A stretch of 64,000 bases of DNA, taken from the NCBI GenBank assembly GCA_017527155.1, contig JAFXQI010000060.1, forward strand, positions 1 to 64,000. Direction: 5' to 3'. The stretch is from Kiritimatiellia bacterium. GTDB taxonomy: Bacteria; Verrucomicrobiota; Kiritimatiellia; CAIQIC01; Lenti-01. The notes under the pieces were generated by a model, which saw only the letters and a list, made by a program, of their open reading frames with translations, was not told where the DNA came from and ran no database searches. This document shows, piece by piece, positions 35,998-43,089 of the stretch (its first letter is position 1; each line of letters begins with the position of its first letter). The translations under genes were made by a program, and so were the position numbers.

Positions 35998-36359
35998 TGG
36001 CGGTCTCCTTGCAGGGTTGAAACATGTTGGTGGCAGAGGCGGATGTCGGCCTGCTGGGTGCTCTTGTCGCCCAGGCAGAGGACGCGCAGGACCTTGGCCT
36101 GTTCGTCGGGAAAGACGTACAGGCGCAGTTCGTGGGCGCTGCGGACCCTGGTCTGGCCGATGCGGTACACGCCGCGGCCTTCCGGGCGGAAGAAGCCGAA
36201 GTTAAATGACCCCAGCCGCTTCCCGGCTTCCAGATCGGCACGCACCAAATCGAGATTGGCCGCGCACGAGGCCACCTCGTCCGGGTAGTGCTTGAGCAGG
36301 CGCTTGAACTGCGAGCGGTTCAGGATGCCCTGCCAGTCGAGATTCCACGTTCCTTCCAT
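35994..36359 (-). CDS. higB: HigB/RelE-like toxin
   Basis: A 121-residue protein. After an N-terminal helical region with RLLKHYPDEVASC, the core has RVYRIGQTRVRSAHELRLYV and FPDEQAKVLRVLCLGDKSTQ followed by QADI. This is the strand pattern seen in RelE/HigB-superfamily endoribonucleases ('R.Y........vl.lgdK..Q..DI'). It is expected to cleave mRNA when free of antitoxin. A palindrome just upstream is the likely autoregulatory operator. Confidence 0.68.
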   Translation of the reverse strand: MEGTWNLDWQGILNRSQFKRLLKHYPDEVASCAANLDLVRADLEAGKRLGSFNFGFFRPEGRGVYRIGQTRVRSAHELRLYVFPDEQAKVLRVLCLGDKSTQQADIRLCHQHVSTLQGDRQ

Positions 36360-36377
36360 GCCACAATCATTCGTTCC

Positions 36378-36393
36378 GTTTCATTCCTGAAAC
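36378..36393. promoter_or_regulatory. Putative operator of the toxin-antitoxin operon
   Basis: GTTTCATTCCTGAAAC is a perfect 6-bp inverted repeat with a 4-bp spacer, 19 bp upstream of the toxin start. A further GTTTCAG half-site follows at about 36409. Autoregulation by the XRE antitoxin through such palindromes is typical of HigBA; binding here is inferred. Confidence 0.55.
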
Positions 36394-36512
36394 AAAAGCG
36401 GGCTTTCGTTTCAGTTTCGTTGTTTGCGTTCATTCCTACCACGGGACTGGAACTCTTGCAAGAAGATTGCGCCCACAGGGAACGCAACCGGGTGGCGTGG
36501 GGATTCATCCCG

Positions 36513-36545
36513 AAAAAAGCAGGGGCCGCCCTTTCGGACGGCCCC
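36513..36545 (-). terminator. Intrinsic terminator of the repressor operon
   Basis: Read on the minus strand, a GGGGCCG/CGGCCCC stem (7 bp plus two further pairs after a mismatch, loop GAAA) is followed by TGC and six T residues. It lies about 110 bp downstream of the integrase-like small gene and would end transcription started at the repressor promoter. Confidence 0.75.
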
Positions 36546-36652
36546 GCGCCCTTTCGCCGAAGCTACCGGGGTGGTTGACGGTCGAAACCATACCACATCC
36601 GCGAGGGCGTGCAACTCCCAAACCAACAAAACAATATAACATCGTTCCTTGT

Positions 36653-36991
36653 CTACGGGACGGGCGGGGAATGGTCCGGACCGGTGCCAGATGCAACAAA
36701 GGCGCGGGCGACTTCGGTCAGGGTGACGCCGGGAGGGAGAAGGGCAAGGGCCGTCTGGGCGCTGGCATACTGGGCGGCCGTCAGCGGCGGATAGGGGCCA
36801 TCGGCACGGCGATGTTCCAGCCATTCCCGGGCTTCCTGCTCGGTCGGAAAGCAACGGCGTTCGCGTGGCTGGCCTTTCTTGTTCCAGACCGCCATGAAAG
36901 TGCCGAATGGTGTCAGCTGGATGCGCTCGCCTTTGGCGAGGACGGCAATGGCACGGCGGCGGCGCGTCTTTTGAGGGTGTTGTTTTGCCAT
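36653..36991 (-). CDS. Integrase N-terminus-like small protein (no catalytic domain)
   Basis: A 112-residue basic protein. The GTFMAVWNKKGQPRERRCFP strand pair, the TEQEAREWLEHRR helix and the LTAAQYASAQTALALLPPGV then TLTEVARAFV helices resemble the arm-binding and start of the SAM-like N-terminal part of verrucomicrobial tyrosine recombinases. The protein stops before any core-binding or catalytic domain, and no R..HxxR..Y sequence follows. It is either an integrase remnant or a stand-alone DNA-binding protein. ATG 36991 lies 8 bp after the repressor stop; ATG 37021 is an alternative. Confidence 0.55.
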   Translation of the reverse strand: MAKQHPQKTRRRRAIAVLAKGERIQLTPFGTFMAVWNKKGQPRERRCFPTEQEAREWLEHRRADGPYPPLTAAQYASAQTALALLPPGVTLTEVARAFVASGTGPDHSPPVP

Positions 36992-36999
36992 AAGATGAG

Positions 37000-37479
37000 T
37001 TACCAGTTCTGGGGCCGCCATGTGCCCGGCTTCAGTGGCTCATACGGAGGCTGGTCGGCGGGCGGATTCTTGTCGGTGGCGCTTGGCGTGCCGGACGCCG
37101 CCGGAGGAGGCGTTGGGGAGCCTTTCACCGCCTCTTGCAAAGCTTTTGTTCCATCAATTATTTTTCCAAGCGCCTCGTTTACCTTGTCAAGTTTGAGGCG
37201 TGCAACAAGCGCAGTTTGTTTCCAGGTGTCGGAATTGCCGTCTTCTCCATTCGGATTATCGGAAAGACCCAACAGCCAATCTGAACTTACACCGAACTGT
37301 GTTGCAATGGTGTATATGGCCTCGGCATTTGGCGCATGAATTCCCTTTACATATCTGTCAACAGAAGCCTGTTTTAACCCAGCTTTACGCGCAAAAGCGC
37401 TTACAGATTCTTTTCCAATAAGAGTTTTCAAACGAGAAGAGAATACCCTGGAAATATCTTCTCCTTTTCGTGTTGACAT
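37000..37479 (-). CDS. CI-like phage repressor
   Basis: A 159-residue protein. An XRE helix-turn-helix (SVSAFARKAGLKQASVDRYV with NAEAIYTIATQFGVSSDWLL) fills residues 20-80. The C-terminal part is a helical segment then a Pro-rich tail, with no LexA-type Ser/Lys peptidase, so RecA-stimulated self-cleavage is not expected. ATG 37479 is chosen for its AAAGGAG ribosome site; an upstream ATG at 37506 is weaker. It is transcribed divergently from the Cro-like gene and should hold the lysogenic state. Confidence 0.78.
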   Translation of the reverse strand: MSTRKGEDISRVFSSRLKTLIGKESVSAFARKAGLKQASVDRYVKGIHAPNAEAIYTIATQFGVSSDWLLGLSDNPNGEDGNSDTWKQTALVARLKLDKVNEALGKIIDGTKALQEAVKGSPTPPPAASGTPSATDKNPPADQPPYEPLKPGTWRPQNW

Positions 37480-37566
37480 TTCTACTCCTTTTCGTATAGT
37501 CGGCATCGTTGTTAGCCCTAACGGGGCGCATTCATAACAAGAAAACCTAACGGAGGCGAGAATCAA
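37480..37566. promoter_or_regulatory. Lysogeny switch: divergent promoter/operator region
   Basis: The 87-bp spacer between repressor and Cro-like gene holds a perfect inverted repeat GTTAGCCCTAAC at 37511-37522. A direct repeat of its right half, CCTAACGG, lies at 37517-37524 and again at 37545-37552. These are the natural candidates for repressor/Cro binding. The second copy overlaps the approach to the Cro-like ribosome site (CGGAGGCG). Binding has not been shown. Confidence 0.6.
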
Positions 37567-37773
37567 ATGGAGACGAAGAAGAAAGCGGCGGCACAGATAC
37601 GGGTGCAGGCATCGATGCGATGCAGCGGGGTGGCGGTGGTGGCGAGGCGGATCGGATGCCACCCGTCGCAACTGAGCTACATCCTGCACGGGAAGCGGAA
37701 GCCGAGCAAAACCATCCGCCGCCGCCTCGAGCGAATGGGGATCACCACCACCATCGACGGGGAGATGTTGTGA
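37567..37773 (+). CDS. Cro-like small DNA-binding protein
   Basis: A 68-residue basic protein. Residues 20-60 form a helix-turn-helix (SGVAVVARRIGCHPSQLSYI, then LHGKRKPSKTIRRRLERMGI). As the first gene opposite the repressor it fits a Cro/CII-type early regulator. A similar small protein is encoded at 42894-43088. The stop overlaps the next start (TGATG). Confidence 0.7.
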   Translation: METKKKAAAQIRVQASMRCSGVAVVARRIGCHPSQLSYILHGKRKPSKTIRRRLERMGITTTIDGEML

Positions 37774-38033
37774 TGGACACCTGCAGCAACGAGCGGGTGC
37801 TCCGCGAGATTTGCGGGCTGCACGAGCGCGCCTGCGGGTTGTTCGACCAGGTCCAAGCAGAAGTCGACGCCATCAAGGGCCTCCAGAAAGAAATCGAGGA
37901 GCGGAAAGCCAGACGCGATTCGTTGTGGGACCAGGCCATCGAGATCACCGGCCGGGCCAACACCGCCACACGGATTTTCCTCGGCAGCATACCGACGGGG
38001 ACGGCGACGCAGGCGGGGGAAAAGGACAAGTAG
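37773..38033 (+). CDS. Small coiled-coil early protein
   Basis: An 86-residue protein. Residues 25-55 (LFDQVQAEVDAIKGLQKEIE) form a likely coiled coil; two Cys lie near the N-terminus. The family is not recognised. Translation is coupled to the Cro-like gene by a one-base stop-start overlap. Confidence 0.6.
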   Translation: MDTCSNERVLREICGLHERACGLFDQVQAEVDAIKGLQKEIEERKARRDSLWDQAIEITGRANTATRIFLGSIPTGTATQAGEKDK

Positions 38034-38058
38034 GCGGAAAGCGCAAGGGAGAAGAGAA

Positions 38059-38469
38059 ATGAAAAACCTCGAAGAAAACGGGCGCGGTGCGGAAACGGAA
38101 CCGAGAGCAAACGAAACAGGGCCATGCGAACGGAAGAAGCGGCTTCCGCCGATGGCCGAGGAGATGGCGGCGCTGGCCGTGGCGAAGTACCTGACGGTGG
38201 CGGAGGCGGGGCGGTACGCGAGGACGAGCGTCTGGAACGTTTACGACTGGATCAAGAAGGGGCTGATCGTGGCCTTTGCCCCGCCCGGCGGACGCCGCCT
38301 GGTGCGGCGCACGGACATCGACGGGATGCTCAAGCAGCACCGCGTGACGGACGACATGCCGTGTGCGCGTGCGAAAGGCCGAGAGGGCGTGCTGCGCTGG
38401 CACGCACAGCGCCGGGCGGAAAAGGCGGCGAAGAAGGCACAGGCGGAAGTGCAGGAGGTGGCGTCATGA
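38059..38469 (+). CDS. Excisionase-like helix-turn-helix protein
   Basis: A 136-residue protein. After a polar lead, residues 43-92 form a MerR/excisionase-type winged helix: KYLTVAEAGRYARTSVWNVY, then IKKGLIVAFAPPGGRRLVRR and a TDIDGML end. The tail is Lys/Ala/Glu-rich. Excisionase-family proteins bend DNA for excision or regulate early genes. With no integrase in the element, a regulatory role is equally likely. The stop overlaps the next start. Confidence 0.65.
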   Translation: MKNLEENGRGAETEPRANETGPCERKKRLPPMAEEMAALAVAKYLTVAEAGRYARTSVWNVYDWIKKGLIVAFAPPGGRRLVRRTDIDGMLKQHRVTDDMPCARAKGREGVLRWHAQRRAEKAAKKAQAEVQEVAS

Positions 38470-38669
38470 TGCGGACGATCGGACAAGCAGAGCTGGCGGG
38501 GATGGACCTGCGGCGGAGGGTGGTGAAGGAGGCGTCGGAGGGGCTGGAGCTGGACTGGCTGGAACGCCATCCGGCGCTTTGCGCGGTGGTGGGGCCGATT
38601 GTTCTTTTCGGAGCGCCGGCGGTGATGATCGCCGTGTTGTACGCGATAGCGAAGGCGCGTGGGATGTGA
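38466..38669 (+). CDS. Small single-pass membrane protein
   Basis: A 67-residue protein. A polar N-terminal 35 residues precede one membrane helix (ALCAVVGPIVLFGAPAVMIA, about 38-62). It is coupled to the previous gene (ATGA). It is not recognised; small early membrane proteins of phages often interfere with host functions, but nothing specific is visible here. Confidence 0.55.
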   Translation: MMRTIGQAELAGMDLRRRVVKEASEGLELDWLERHPALCAVVGPIVLFGAPAVMIAVLYAIAKARGM

Positions 38670-39094
38670 TGGTTTCCCGCCGTCCAGGTCAGGCGACCCT
38701 TCAGCCGGGCAATCCGTGCGCCAGTGGACGGGAACGCACGGGCACGGGCATCGGCGGCCACGTCCTCCGCCGGATGCCCACCTTTTACGATTTCCGGCAA
38801 GGTGCCGGAGACCGCGCCGGGCGGTTCCCGGTTGGGGGATGGCGTGGACACTTCCTTGCTTGCCCTTGGCGTCCGCGTGGTCCCCTGTTTCCCTTTCCGG
38901 CGGGTGCCGGAAGGCCCGTCCTGCGTGTGTTTGGCAATTTCCGTGCGCAGGGCGGGCGAACTTTTTCCGCGGGACGGCGGCGCGCCGGCTCTTCTCCCCG
39001 GCGCAGCCAAGCCCAACCGGCCGCCGTCCCGCCTTATCCCTTTCCCGGCACGGTGCCGGGGAAAACGACACAACCACAACAAGAGGACACAACC
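38670..39094. other. 425-bp leader with three related hairpins
   Basis: A gap in an otherwise tightly packed early operon. Frames crossing it have no protein-like composition. It contains three related inverted repeats: TTTCCGGCAAGGTGCCGGAG (38791-38810), TTTCCGGCGGGTGCCGGAA (38895-38913) and TTTCCCGGCACGGTGCCGGG (39041-39060, followed by GAAAA). The common pattern is TTTCC-GGC, three to four bases including GG, TGCCGG. Possible roles are operators, RNA structures or an origin; none can be chosen from sequence alone. Confidence 0.6.
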
Positions 39095-39421
39095 ATGATG
39101 GAACAAGGATGCCTGCATCTGCCCGGCCGGGCGACGATCAAGGCCACGGAATACCGGGAACTGATCGAGGATCGGCTTTCGGCCCTGAACCTGCTGGCGG
39201 AGAAGAACCGCGAGCTGGAAGAGGCCAAGAACCGGCTGGAGGCCAAGGAGGAGCAGATCGAGATGCTCCAGGAGCGCCTGCAGAAGGCGAGTGGGAAGCT
39301 GGGCGAGTACGAGCGGTTCTTCGCCGGCCCCAACACCGACTCCTGGCGGGATGATTTCGTGAAGTGGCAGAAGGCTCAGGCCGAGAAGAAGGCTCTCCAG
39401 CCGGAAGGGGGTGCCCAGTGA
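39095..39421 (+). CDS. Coiled-coil early phage protein
   Basis: A 108-residue protein. A long heptad region (LAEKNRELEEAKNRLEAKEE followed by QIEMLQERLQKASGKL, about 30-70) makes a strong coiled coil. The C-terminal part is charged. ATG 39095 follows AAGAGGACAC. It opens the recombination block and overlaps the DUF1351 gene (GTGA). The family is not recognised. Confidence 0.65.
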   Translation: MMEQGCLHLPGRATIKATEYRELIEDRLSALNLLAEKNRELEEAKNRLEAKEEQIEMLQERLQKASGKLGEYERFFAGPNTDSWRDDFVKWQKAQAEKKALQPEGGAQ

Positions 39422-40431
39422 CGACGGACGCCATCCAACTGAGGATCACGACGGACATGGGGGCGCTGCCGGCGGCCATCGAGTTCAATTACCAGGAGCT
39501 GAAGGGGGCGCTGGAACAGTACCTGGCGAAGTTCGACGGGCTGATGGTGACGGAGGACGACATCCGCAGCGCGGCGCTGGACCGGGCGGAAATCAACCGG
39601 GTGGCGCGGACCATCGCCAGGGCGAGGATCGACACGAAGAAGCGGTATCTGGAGCCGTTCGAGGTGTTCGAGATGCGGGCAAAGGAGCTGGAGGGGCTGT
39701 GCAAGGCGGCGGAGGGGAAGATCGCCGAGCAGCTGGAAGCCTTCGAGCGCCAGCGGATGGAGCGGAAACTGGCGCGCCTGGAGGAGATGTGGGCGGGGAA
39801 GGTGGCAGCCACCGGCATCGCGAGCCGCCACTGGGACCTCTGGTTCGACGAGCAGGTTTCGACGAAGATCAAGGGGTGCTGGCTGAACAAGGGGGTCAGC
39901 GAGGAGCAGGCGGGCGCGGCGATGGACGCGGAGGTTTCGCGCTGCGTCGAGCTGGTCGGGGCCGTGGAGCAGATGTACGCGGCGGCCGACGACGAGACGC
40001 GCGAGAAGGCGCGCCGGGAAATCGCCGCGACGATGGACCTGCAGGCGACGCTCCGGCAGGTCAAGGCCTTCCAGGCCGAACGGGATGCGCTGGCCAAGGC
40101 CGCCGCCGAGGCCGCCGCCCGCCGGGAGGCCGAAAAGGCCCGCCAGGCCGTCGAGGCGGCCGCCCGCGCCGAAGCCGCGGCCGCGGCCCATGCCGCGCGC
40201 CTGAACGCCCCCGCGGCGCCCGCAGCGCCCGCTCCGCAGCCGGCTGCGTCCCAGCCGACGCCCGAGGAGGCTCCGGAGGATGACGCCGGGGACGTGATGG
40301 TGGCGCCGGTGGCGCCGGCGAAGCCGCCGAAAATCCTCTCGTTCACGGCACGGATCACCGGAACGTCGGAGCAGTTCCAGCAGCTGAGGGAGGCGGCCGA
40401 CCGGATCGGGGTCGCCATCCAACGAATCTGA
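39418..40431 (+). CDS. DUF1351 family phage protein
   Basis: A 337-residue protein from GTG 39418. The N-terminal 200 residues fit DUF1351: FNYQELKGALEQYLAKFDGL, then DRAEINRVARTIARARIDTK, and a helical body. A disordered Ala/Pro/Glu region follows (about 235-300), then a short C-terminal alpha-beta domain (ILSFTARITGTSEQFQQL). DUF1351 genes normally sit with phage single-strand annealing and exonuclease genes, as the following SSB-like and nuclease genes do here. The biochemical role is unknown. Confidence 0.75.
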   Translation: MTTDAIQLRITTDMGALPAAIEFNYQELKGALEQYLAKFDGLMVTEDDIRSAALDRAEINRVARTIARARIDTKKRYLEPFEVFEMRAKELEGLCKAAEGKIAEQLEAFERQRMERKLARLEEMWAGKVAATGIASRHWDLWFDEQVSTKIKGCWLNKGVSEEQAGAAMDAEVSRCVELVGAVEQMYAAADDETREKARREIAATMDLQATLRQVKAFQAERDALAKAAAEAAARREAEKARQAVEAAARAEAAAAAHAARLNAPAAPAAPAPQPAASQPTPEEAPEDDAGDVMVAPVAPAKPPKILSFTARITGTSEQFQQLREAADRIGVAIQRI

Positions 40432-40464
40432 AAAAACAACCAACACAACCGAAAGGACACAACC

Positions 40465-41259
40465 ATGAGCAACCCGAAAGAAGAACTGACGCAGCAGGCC
40501 ATCGAGGATGCTGTTTCGACCGCGAAGGACCAGTCGTGGATCCTCATCGAGAGGATGCTGCGCAAGACCATCACGGAGTGGGACCGGAGCAACAGCGAGA
40601 ACTTCAAGCTGGCGCTCACCATCGAGGGAGAACGCAAGCGCGGGGGCGGGACCTTCACGCTGCAGACGAAGGCGCAGTCGGCGGTGGAGCTGAAGGAGAA
40701 GGACCAGACGGAGGCCCGGATCATCGACTACGGGCCGACGCTCTTCGACCCGCCGGCCGGGGACACCGGCGCGGGCGACGTCGGCAAGGCCGCCGACATG
40801 CCGGGCGACGTCATCGACGCGGAGGAGGTCGGCAAGCCCGTCCGGCTGCTGCCCTCCGGACGCAAGCGCCTGCCTGGTCGCAGGACGGAGGCCATGCCCG
40901 CCGCCAAACAGACGCTCCTGCTTCCGGAACGGACCGGCGGGAACGACGGGAAAGCCGGGGACGCGGCCGAGACGGCCGCGAAGGTCAAGACCATCACCAT
41001 TTCCTCCACGTCCATCTTCAGCTCGAACAGCGATCCGGCACAATGGCCGCGCCTGATCAGCGTGCGGAAGGAGGGCGCCGTCCGCGAGGGAGAGATCGTC
41101 CGCATCTTCATGAAGAACCCCGACGGCGGCCGCAGGTTCGACATGGGACTCTACAAGTGCGTTTCCGCCGGCCCGCGCGACGAGTACGACCGGGGCGCAG
41201 GGCGGAGTGAATACGTGTTCGAAACGCTCGCAAACGTCGACAAACAACCCAACGAGTAA
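40465..41259 (+). CDS. Phage early protein of unknown function
   Basis: A 264-residue protein with GAAAGGACACAACC before ATG. An N-terminal domain of about 95 residues (SWILIERMLRKTITEWDR, TFTLQTKAQSAVELKEKDQT) is followed by a disordered linker and a C-terminal beta-rich part ending in YKCVSAGPRDEYD. It occupies the place where an annealase (RecT/Erf) would be expected between DUF1351 and SSB, but no annealase motif is seen. Confidence 0.55.
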   Translation: MSNPKEELTQQAIEDAVSTAKDQSWILIERMLRKTITEWDRSNSENFKLALTIEGERKRGGGTFTLQTKAQSAVELKEKDQTEARIIDYGPTLFDPPAGDTGAGDVGKAADMPGDVIDAEEVGKPVRLLPSGRKRLPGRRTEAMPAAKQTLLLPERTGGNDGKAGDAAETAAKVKTITISSTSIFSSNSDPAQWPRLISVRKEGAVREGEIVRIFMKNPDGGRRFDMGLYKCVSAGPRDEYDRGAGRSEYVFETLANVDKQPNE

Positions 41260-41290
41260 GCAACCCACCAACCAGGAAAGGAGATTCACC

Positions 41291-41821
41291 ATGGCCATTT
41301 TGCAGAAACCGAAAGAGGACGAATTCGGATTCTTTGAAATCAACGACTACGAGAAGCTACCGGAACAATACCGAGCCGACGGCGCGAGGTATCCGGCCAA
41401 AATTCTCGATATCGTGGACAAGCACAACGTCAAGCGGGCGAAATACATGAAGCCCAACGAAACGGAGGTGGTCAGCCTGACGGCGTTCCTGTTCGCCGTC
41501 AAGACGCCGGACGGGAAGACGTGGAAATTTGCCACCCTGCCCATGCGCATCTCCGGGCATCCACGGGCAACCTTGTTCAAGCTGCTTGCCGGCATCTTGG
41601 GCAAGCGGCCGGAATACGGCTGGGATTACGTCGCGCTCAAGGGAACCAAGTGCGACATCGGCTGGGAAAAGGACTTCAACGAGAATACCGGGGAGGAGTT
41701 TCTGAAGCTGAAATGCTGGCCGAGGTCGCCGATGCCCGCCGCCGCCCCGCAACCGGCCCGTCCGCCGGAGATTCCCATCGCCGACGACGAGAACGACCCG
41801 AACGAGGACATCCCGTTTTGA
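41291..41821 (+). CDS. Single-stranded DNA-binding-like protein
   Basis: A 176-residue protein. The body reads as a beta-barrel (YPAKILDIVDKH, TEVVSLTAFLFAVKTPDGKT, WDYVALKGTKCDIGW). The C-terminus DDENDPNEDIPF has the acidic tail plus DIPF of SSB proteins, which recruits host replication and repair enzymes. The tail is strong evidence; the OB fold is inferred. It would coat and protect phage ssDNA during replication or recombination with the nuclease two genes on. Confidence 0.75.
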   Translation: MAILQKPKEDEFGFFEINDYEKLPEQYRADGARYPAKILDIVDKHNVKRAKYMKPNETEVVSLTAFLFAVKTPDGKTWKFATLPMRISGHPRATLFKLLAGILGKRPEYGWDYVALKGTKCDIGWEKDFNENTGEEFLKLKCWPRSPMPAAAPQPARPPEIPIADDENDPNEDIPF

Positions 41822-41832
41822 GGAGGCGAGCG

Positions 41833-42045
41833 ATGACGACTGTTGAACGCCAAGTCCGCGAGAAGATCCGCGAGGAATCCAGCCTGCCCCCGAGAGACAG
41901 GACACAGCCCGTCCCGTGCGCATTCTGCGCGCGGGGCGGAAACGGGGACCGTACCTGTTCCGGCGGATGGGAGGAGCGGAAGTACTCGAAGTACAAGGGG
42001 TGCTTCGCCGGGACGCTGATTGAGGAGGAGACCGCCCATGGCTGA
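41833..42045 (+). CDS. Small Cys-containing protein
   Basis: A 70-residue protein. After a charged N-terminal helix it has CAFCARGGNGDRTCSGGW and a further Cys in YKGCF, so four Cys could bind zinc. The end overlaps the exonuclease start by 8 bp. The family is not recognised. Confidence 0.6.
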   Translation: MTTVERQVREKIREESSLPPRDRTQPVPCAFCARGGNGDRTCSGGWEERKYSKYKGCFAGTLIEEETAHG

Positions 42046-42877
42046 ACTGAGCGCACCGAAGGTCCGCGAGGGGACCGCCGGCCACTGGTACACCATCGAC
42101 GGGGCGCCCGCCTACGAGGTGTGCAAGAAGGACGGGACGGGCAAACGCCCGACGACGCTGCGGGACGCAAGGGCGCTGGGGTTGCTCCCCAGCGTCACCG
42201 GCGTCCTCGGCATCCTGGACAAGCCGCAGTTGGTGATGTGGAAGCAGAAGCAGGCGATCCTGGCCGCCCGCGAGGTGGCGATGGCCGAGGGGGAGGACCT
42301 GGACTCCTGGACGGACCGGGTCCTCGCCAAGGCCGCGGAGCCGGTCGCCGAAGCCGCCGACCTCGGCAGCCGCATCCACGGCGCCATCGAGACGGCCTGC
42401 GCCGGTGGGCGGTGGGACCAGAAGGCACTCGGGCCGTACGTGCAGCCCATCCTCAACTGGATTCTCGGCAAGCTGGCGGCAGGCGGGAAGATCGTCGCCC
42501 AGGAGGACATCGTGGTCAACCGGACGGACGGCTATGCCGGACGCCTGGACATCGCCATCAAGACGTCAGACCGCCTGGTCTGGTTCATCGACTGGAAGAG
42601 CCGGAAGACCCGCCCGAGCGCCAGCGACCGGGAGGCCTTCGCCCCGTACCCCACCCAGCGGCTCCAGCTGGCGGCCTACGCCGCCATCTGGGCAAACGAG
42701 ATGGGCCTGGGCTGGCAAGCCGTCCGCTGCGCCAACGTCATGACCTCCAGCACCGAGCCGGGCCGCTGGTGCGTGGCCGAACACAAAGACCCGGAGGGCG
42801 CCTACGGGGCCTTCCGGGCCGTCCTCGACATCTGGCGCTGGAACAAGGCCTACGACCCCCGCGGCCGCACCCACTGA
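42038..42877 (+). CDS. PD-(D/E)XK exonuclease (RecB/Cas4-like)
   Basis: A 279-residue nuclease. The motifs follow the expected order: SVTGVLGILDKP at the N-terminus, DLGSRIHGAIETAC (motif I region), GRLDIAIK with Asp171, WFIDWKSRK with Asp185 and Lys187 (the D-xK catalytic pair), and QLAAYA from Gln210 (motif III). Such nucleases generate single-stranded ends for phage recombination and appear beside SSB and DUF1351 genes, as here. Confidence 0.78.
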   Translation: MAELSAPKVREGTAGHWYTIDGAPAYEVCKKDGTGKRPTTLRDARALGLLPSVTGVLGILDKPQLVMWKQKQAILAAREVAMAEGEDLDSWTDRVLAKAAEPVAEAADLGSRIHGAIETACAGGRWDQKALGPYVQPILNWILGKLAAGGKIVAQEDIVVNRTDGYAGRLDIAIKTSDRLVWFIDWKSRKTRPSASDREAFAPYPTQRLQLAAYAAIWANEMGLGWQAVRCANVMTSSTEPGRWCVAEHKDPEGAYGAFRAVLDIWRWNKAYDPRGRTH

Positions 42878-42893
42878 CACGAAAGGAGACACC

Positions 42894-43088
42894 ATGCGAC
42901 TGAAGACCAAAACCACCTACCGCATCGAGGAAATCGACGCACTGGCCAAGAAAGTCAACCGCAGCCCCTACCACATCCGGGCCGTCCTCAACGGGCGACG
43001 CGCCCCCGGACCGGAGCTGGCCGCCGAACTCAAACGGCTGGGCATCAAAACCCGTAGGCTCCGCCCGGCTCGCGAAAGGTGGGTGTGA
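42894..43088 (+). CDS. Small helix-turn-helix protein
   Basis: A 64-residue basic protein. KTTYRIEEIDALAKKVNRSP, then IRAVLNGRRAPGPELAAEL and LGIKTRR, match the layout of the Cro-like protein at 37567, with a helix-turn-helix and a short C-terminal strand. It starts after GAAAGGAGAC and lies 1 bp before the replication-organiser gene. It may regulate that gene. Confidence 0.6.
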   Translation: MRLKTKTTYRIEEIDALAKKVNRSPYHIRAVLNGRRAPGPELAAELKRLGIKTRRLRPARERWV

Positions 43089-43089
43089 G

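Noticed and set aside
38669-39094. In-frame upstream extension of the coiled-coil gene beginning at ATG 38669
   Set aside because: The extension is Pro/Arg/Gly-rich without protein-like pattern and contains the three hairpins, while ATG 39095 has a good ribosome site matching neighbouring genes.
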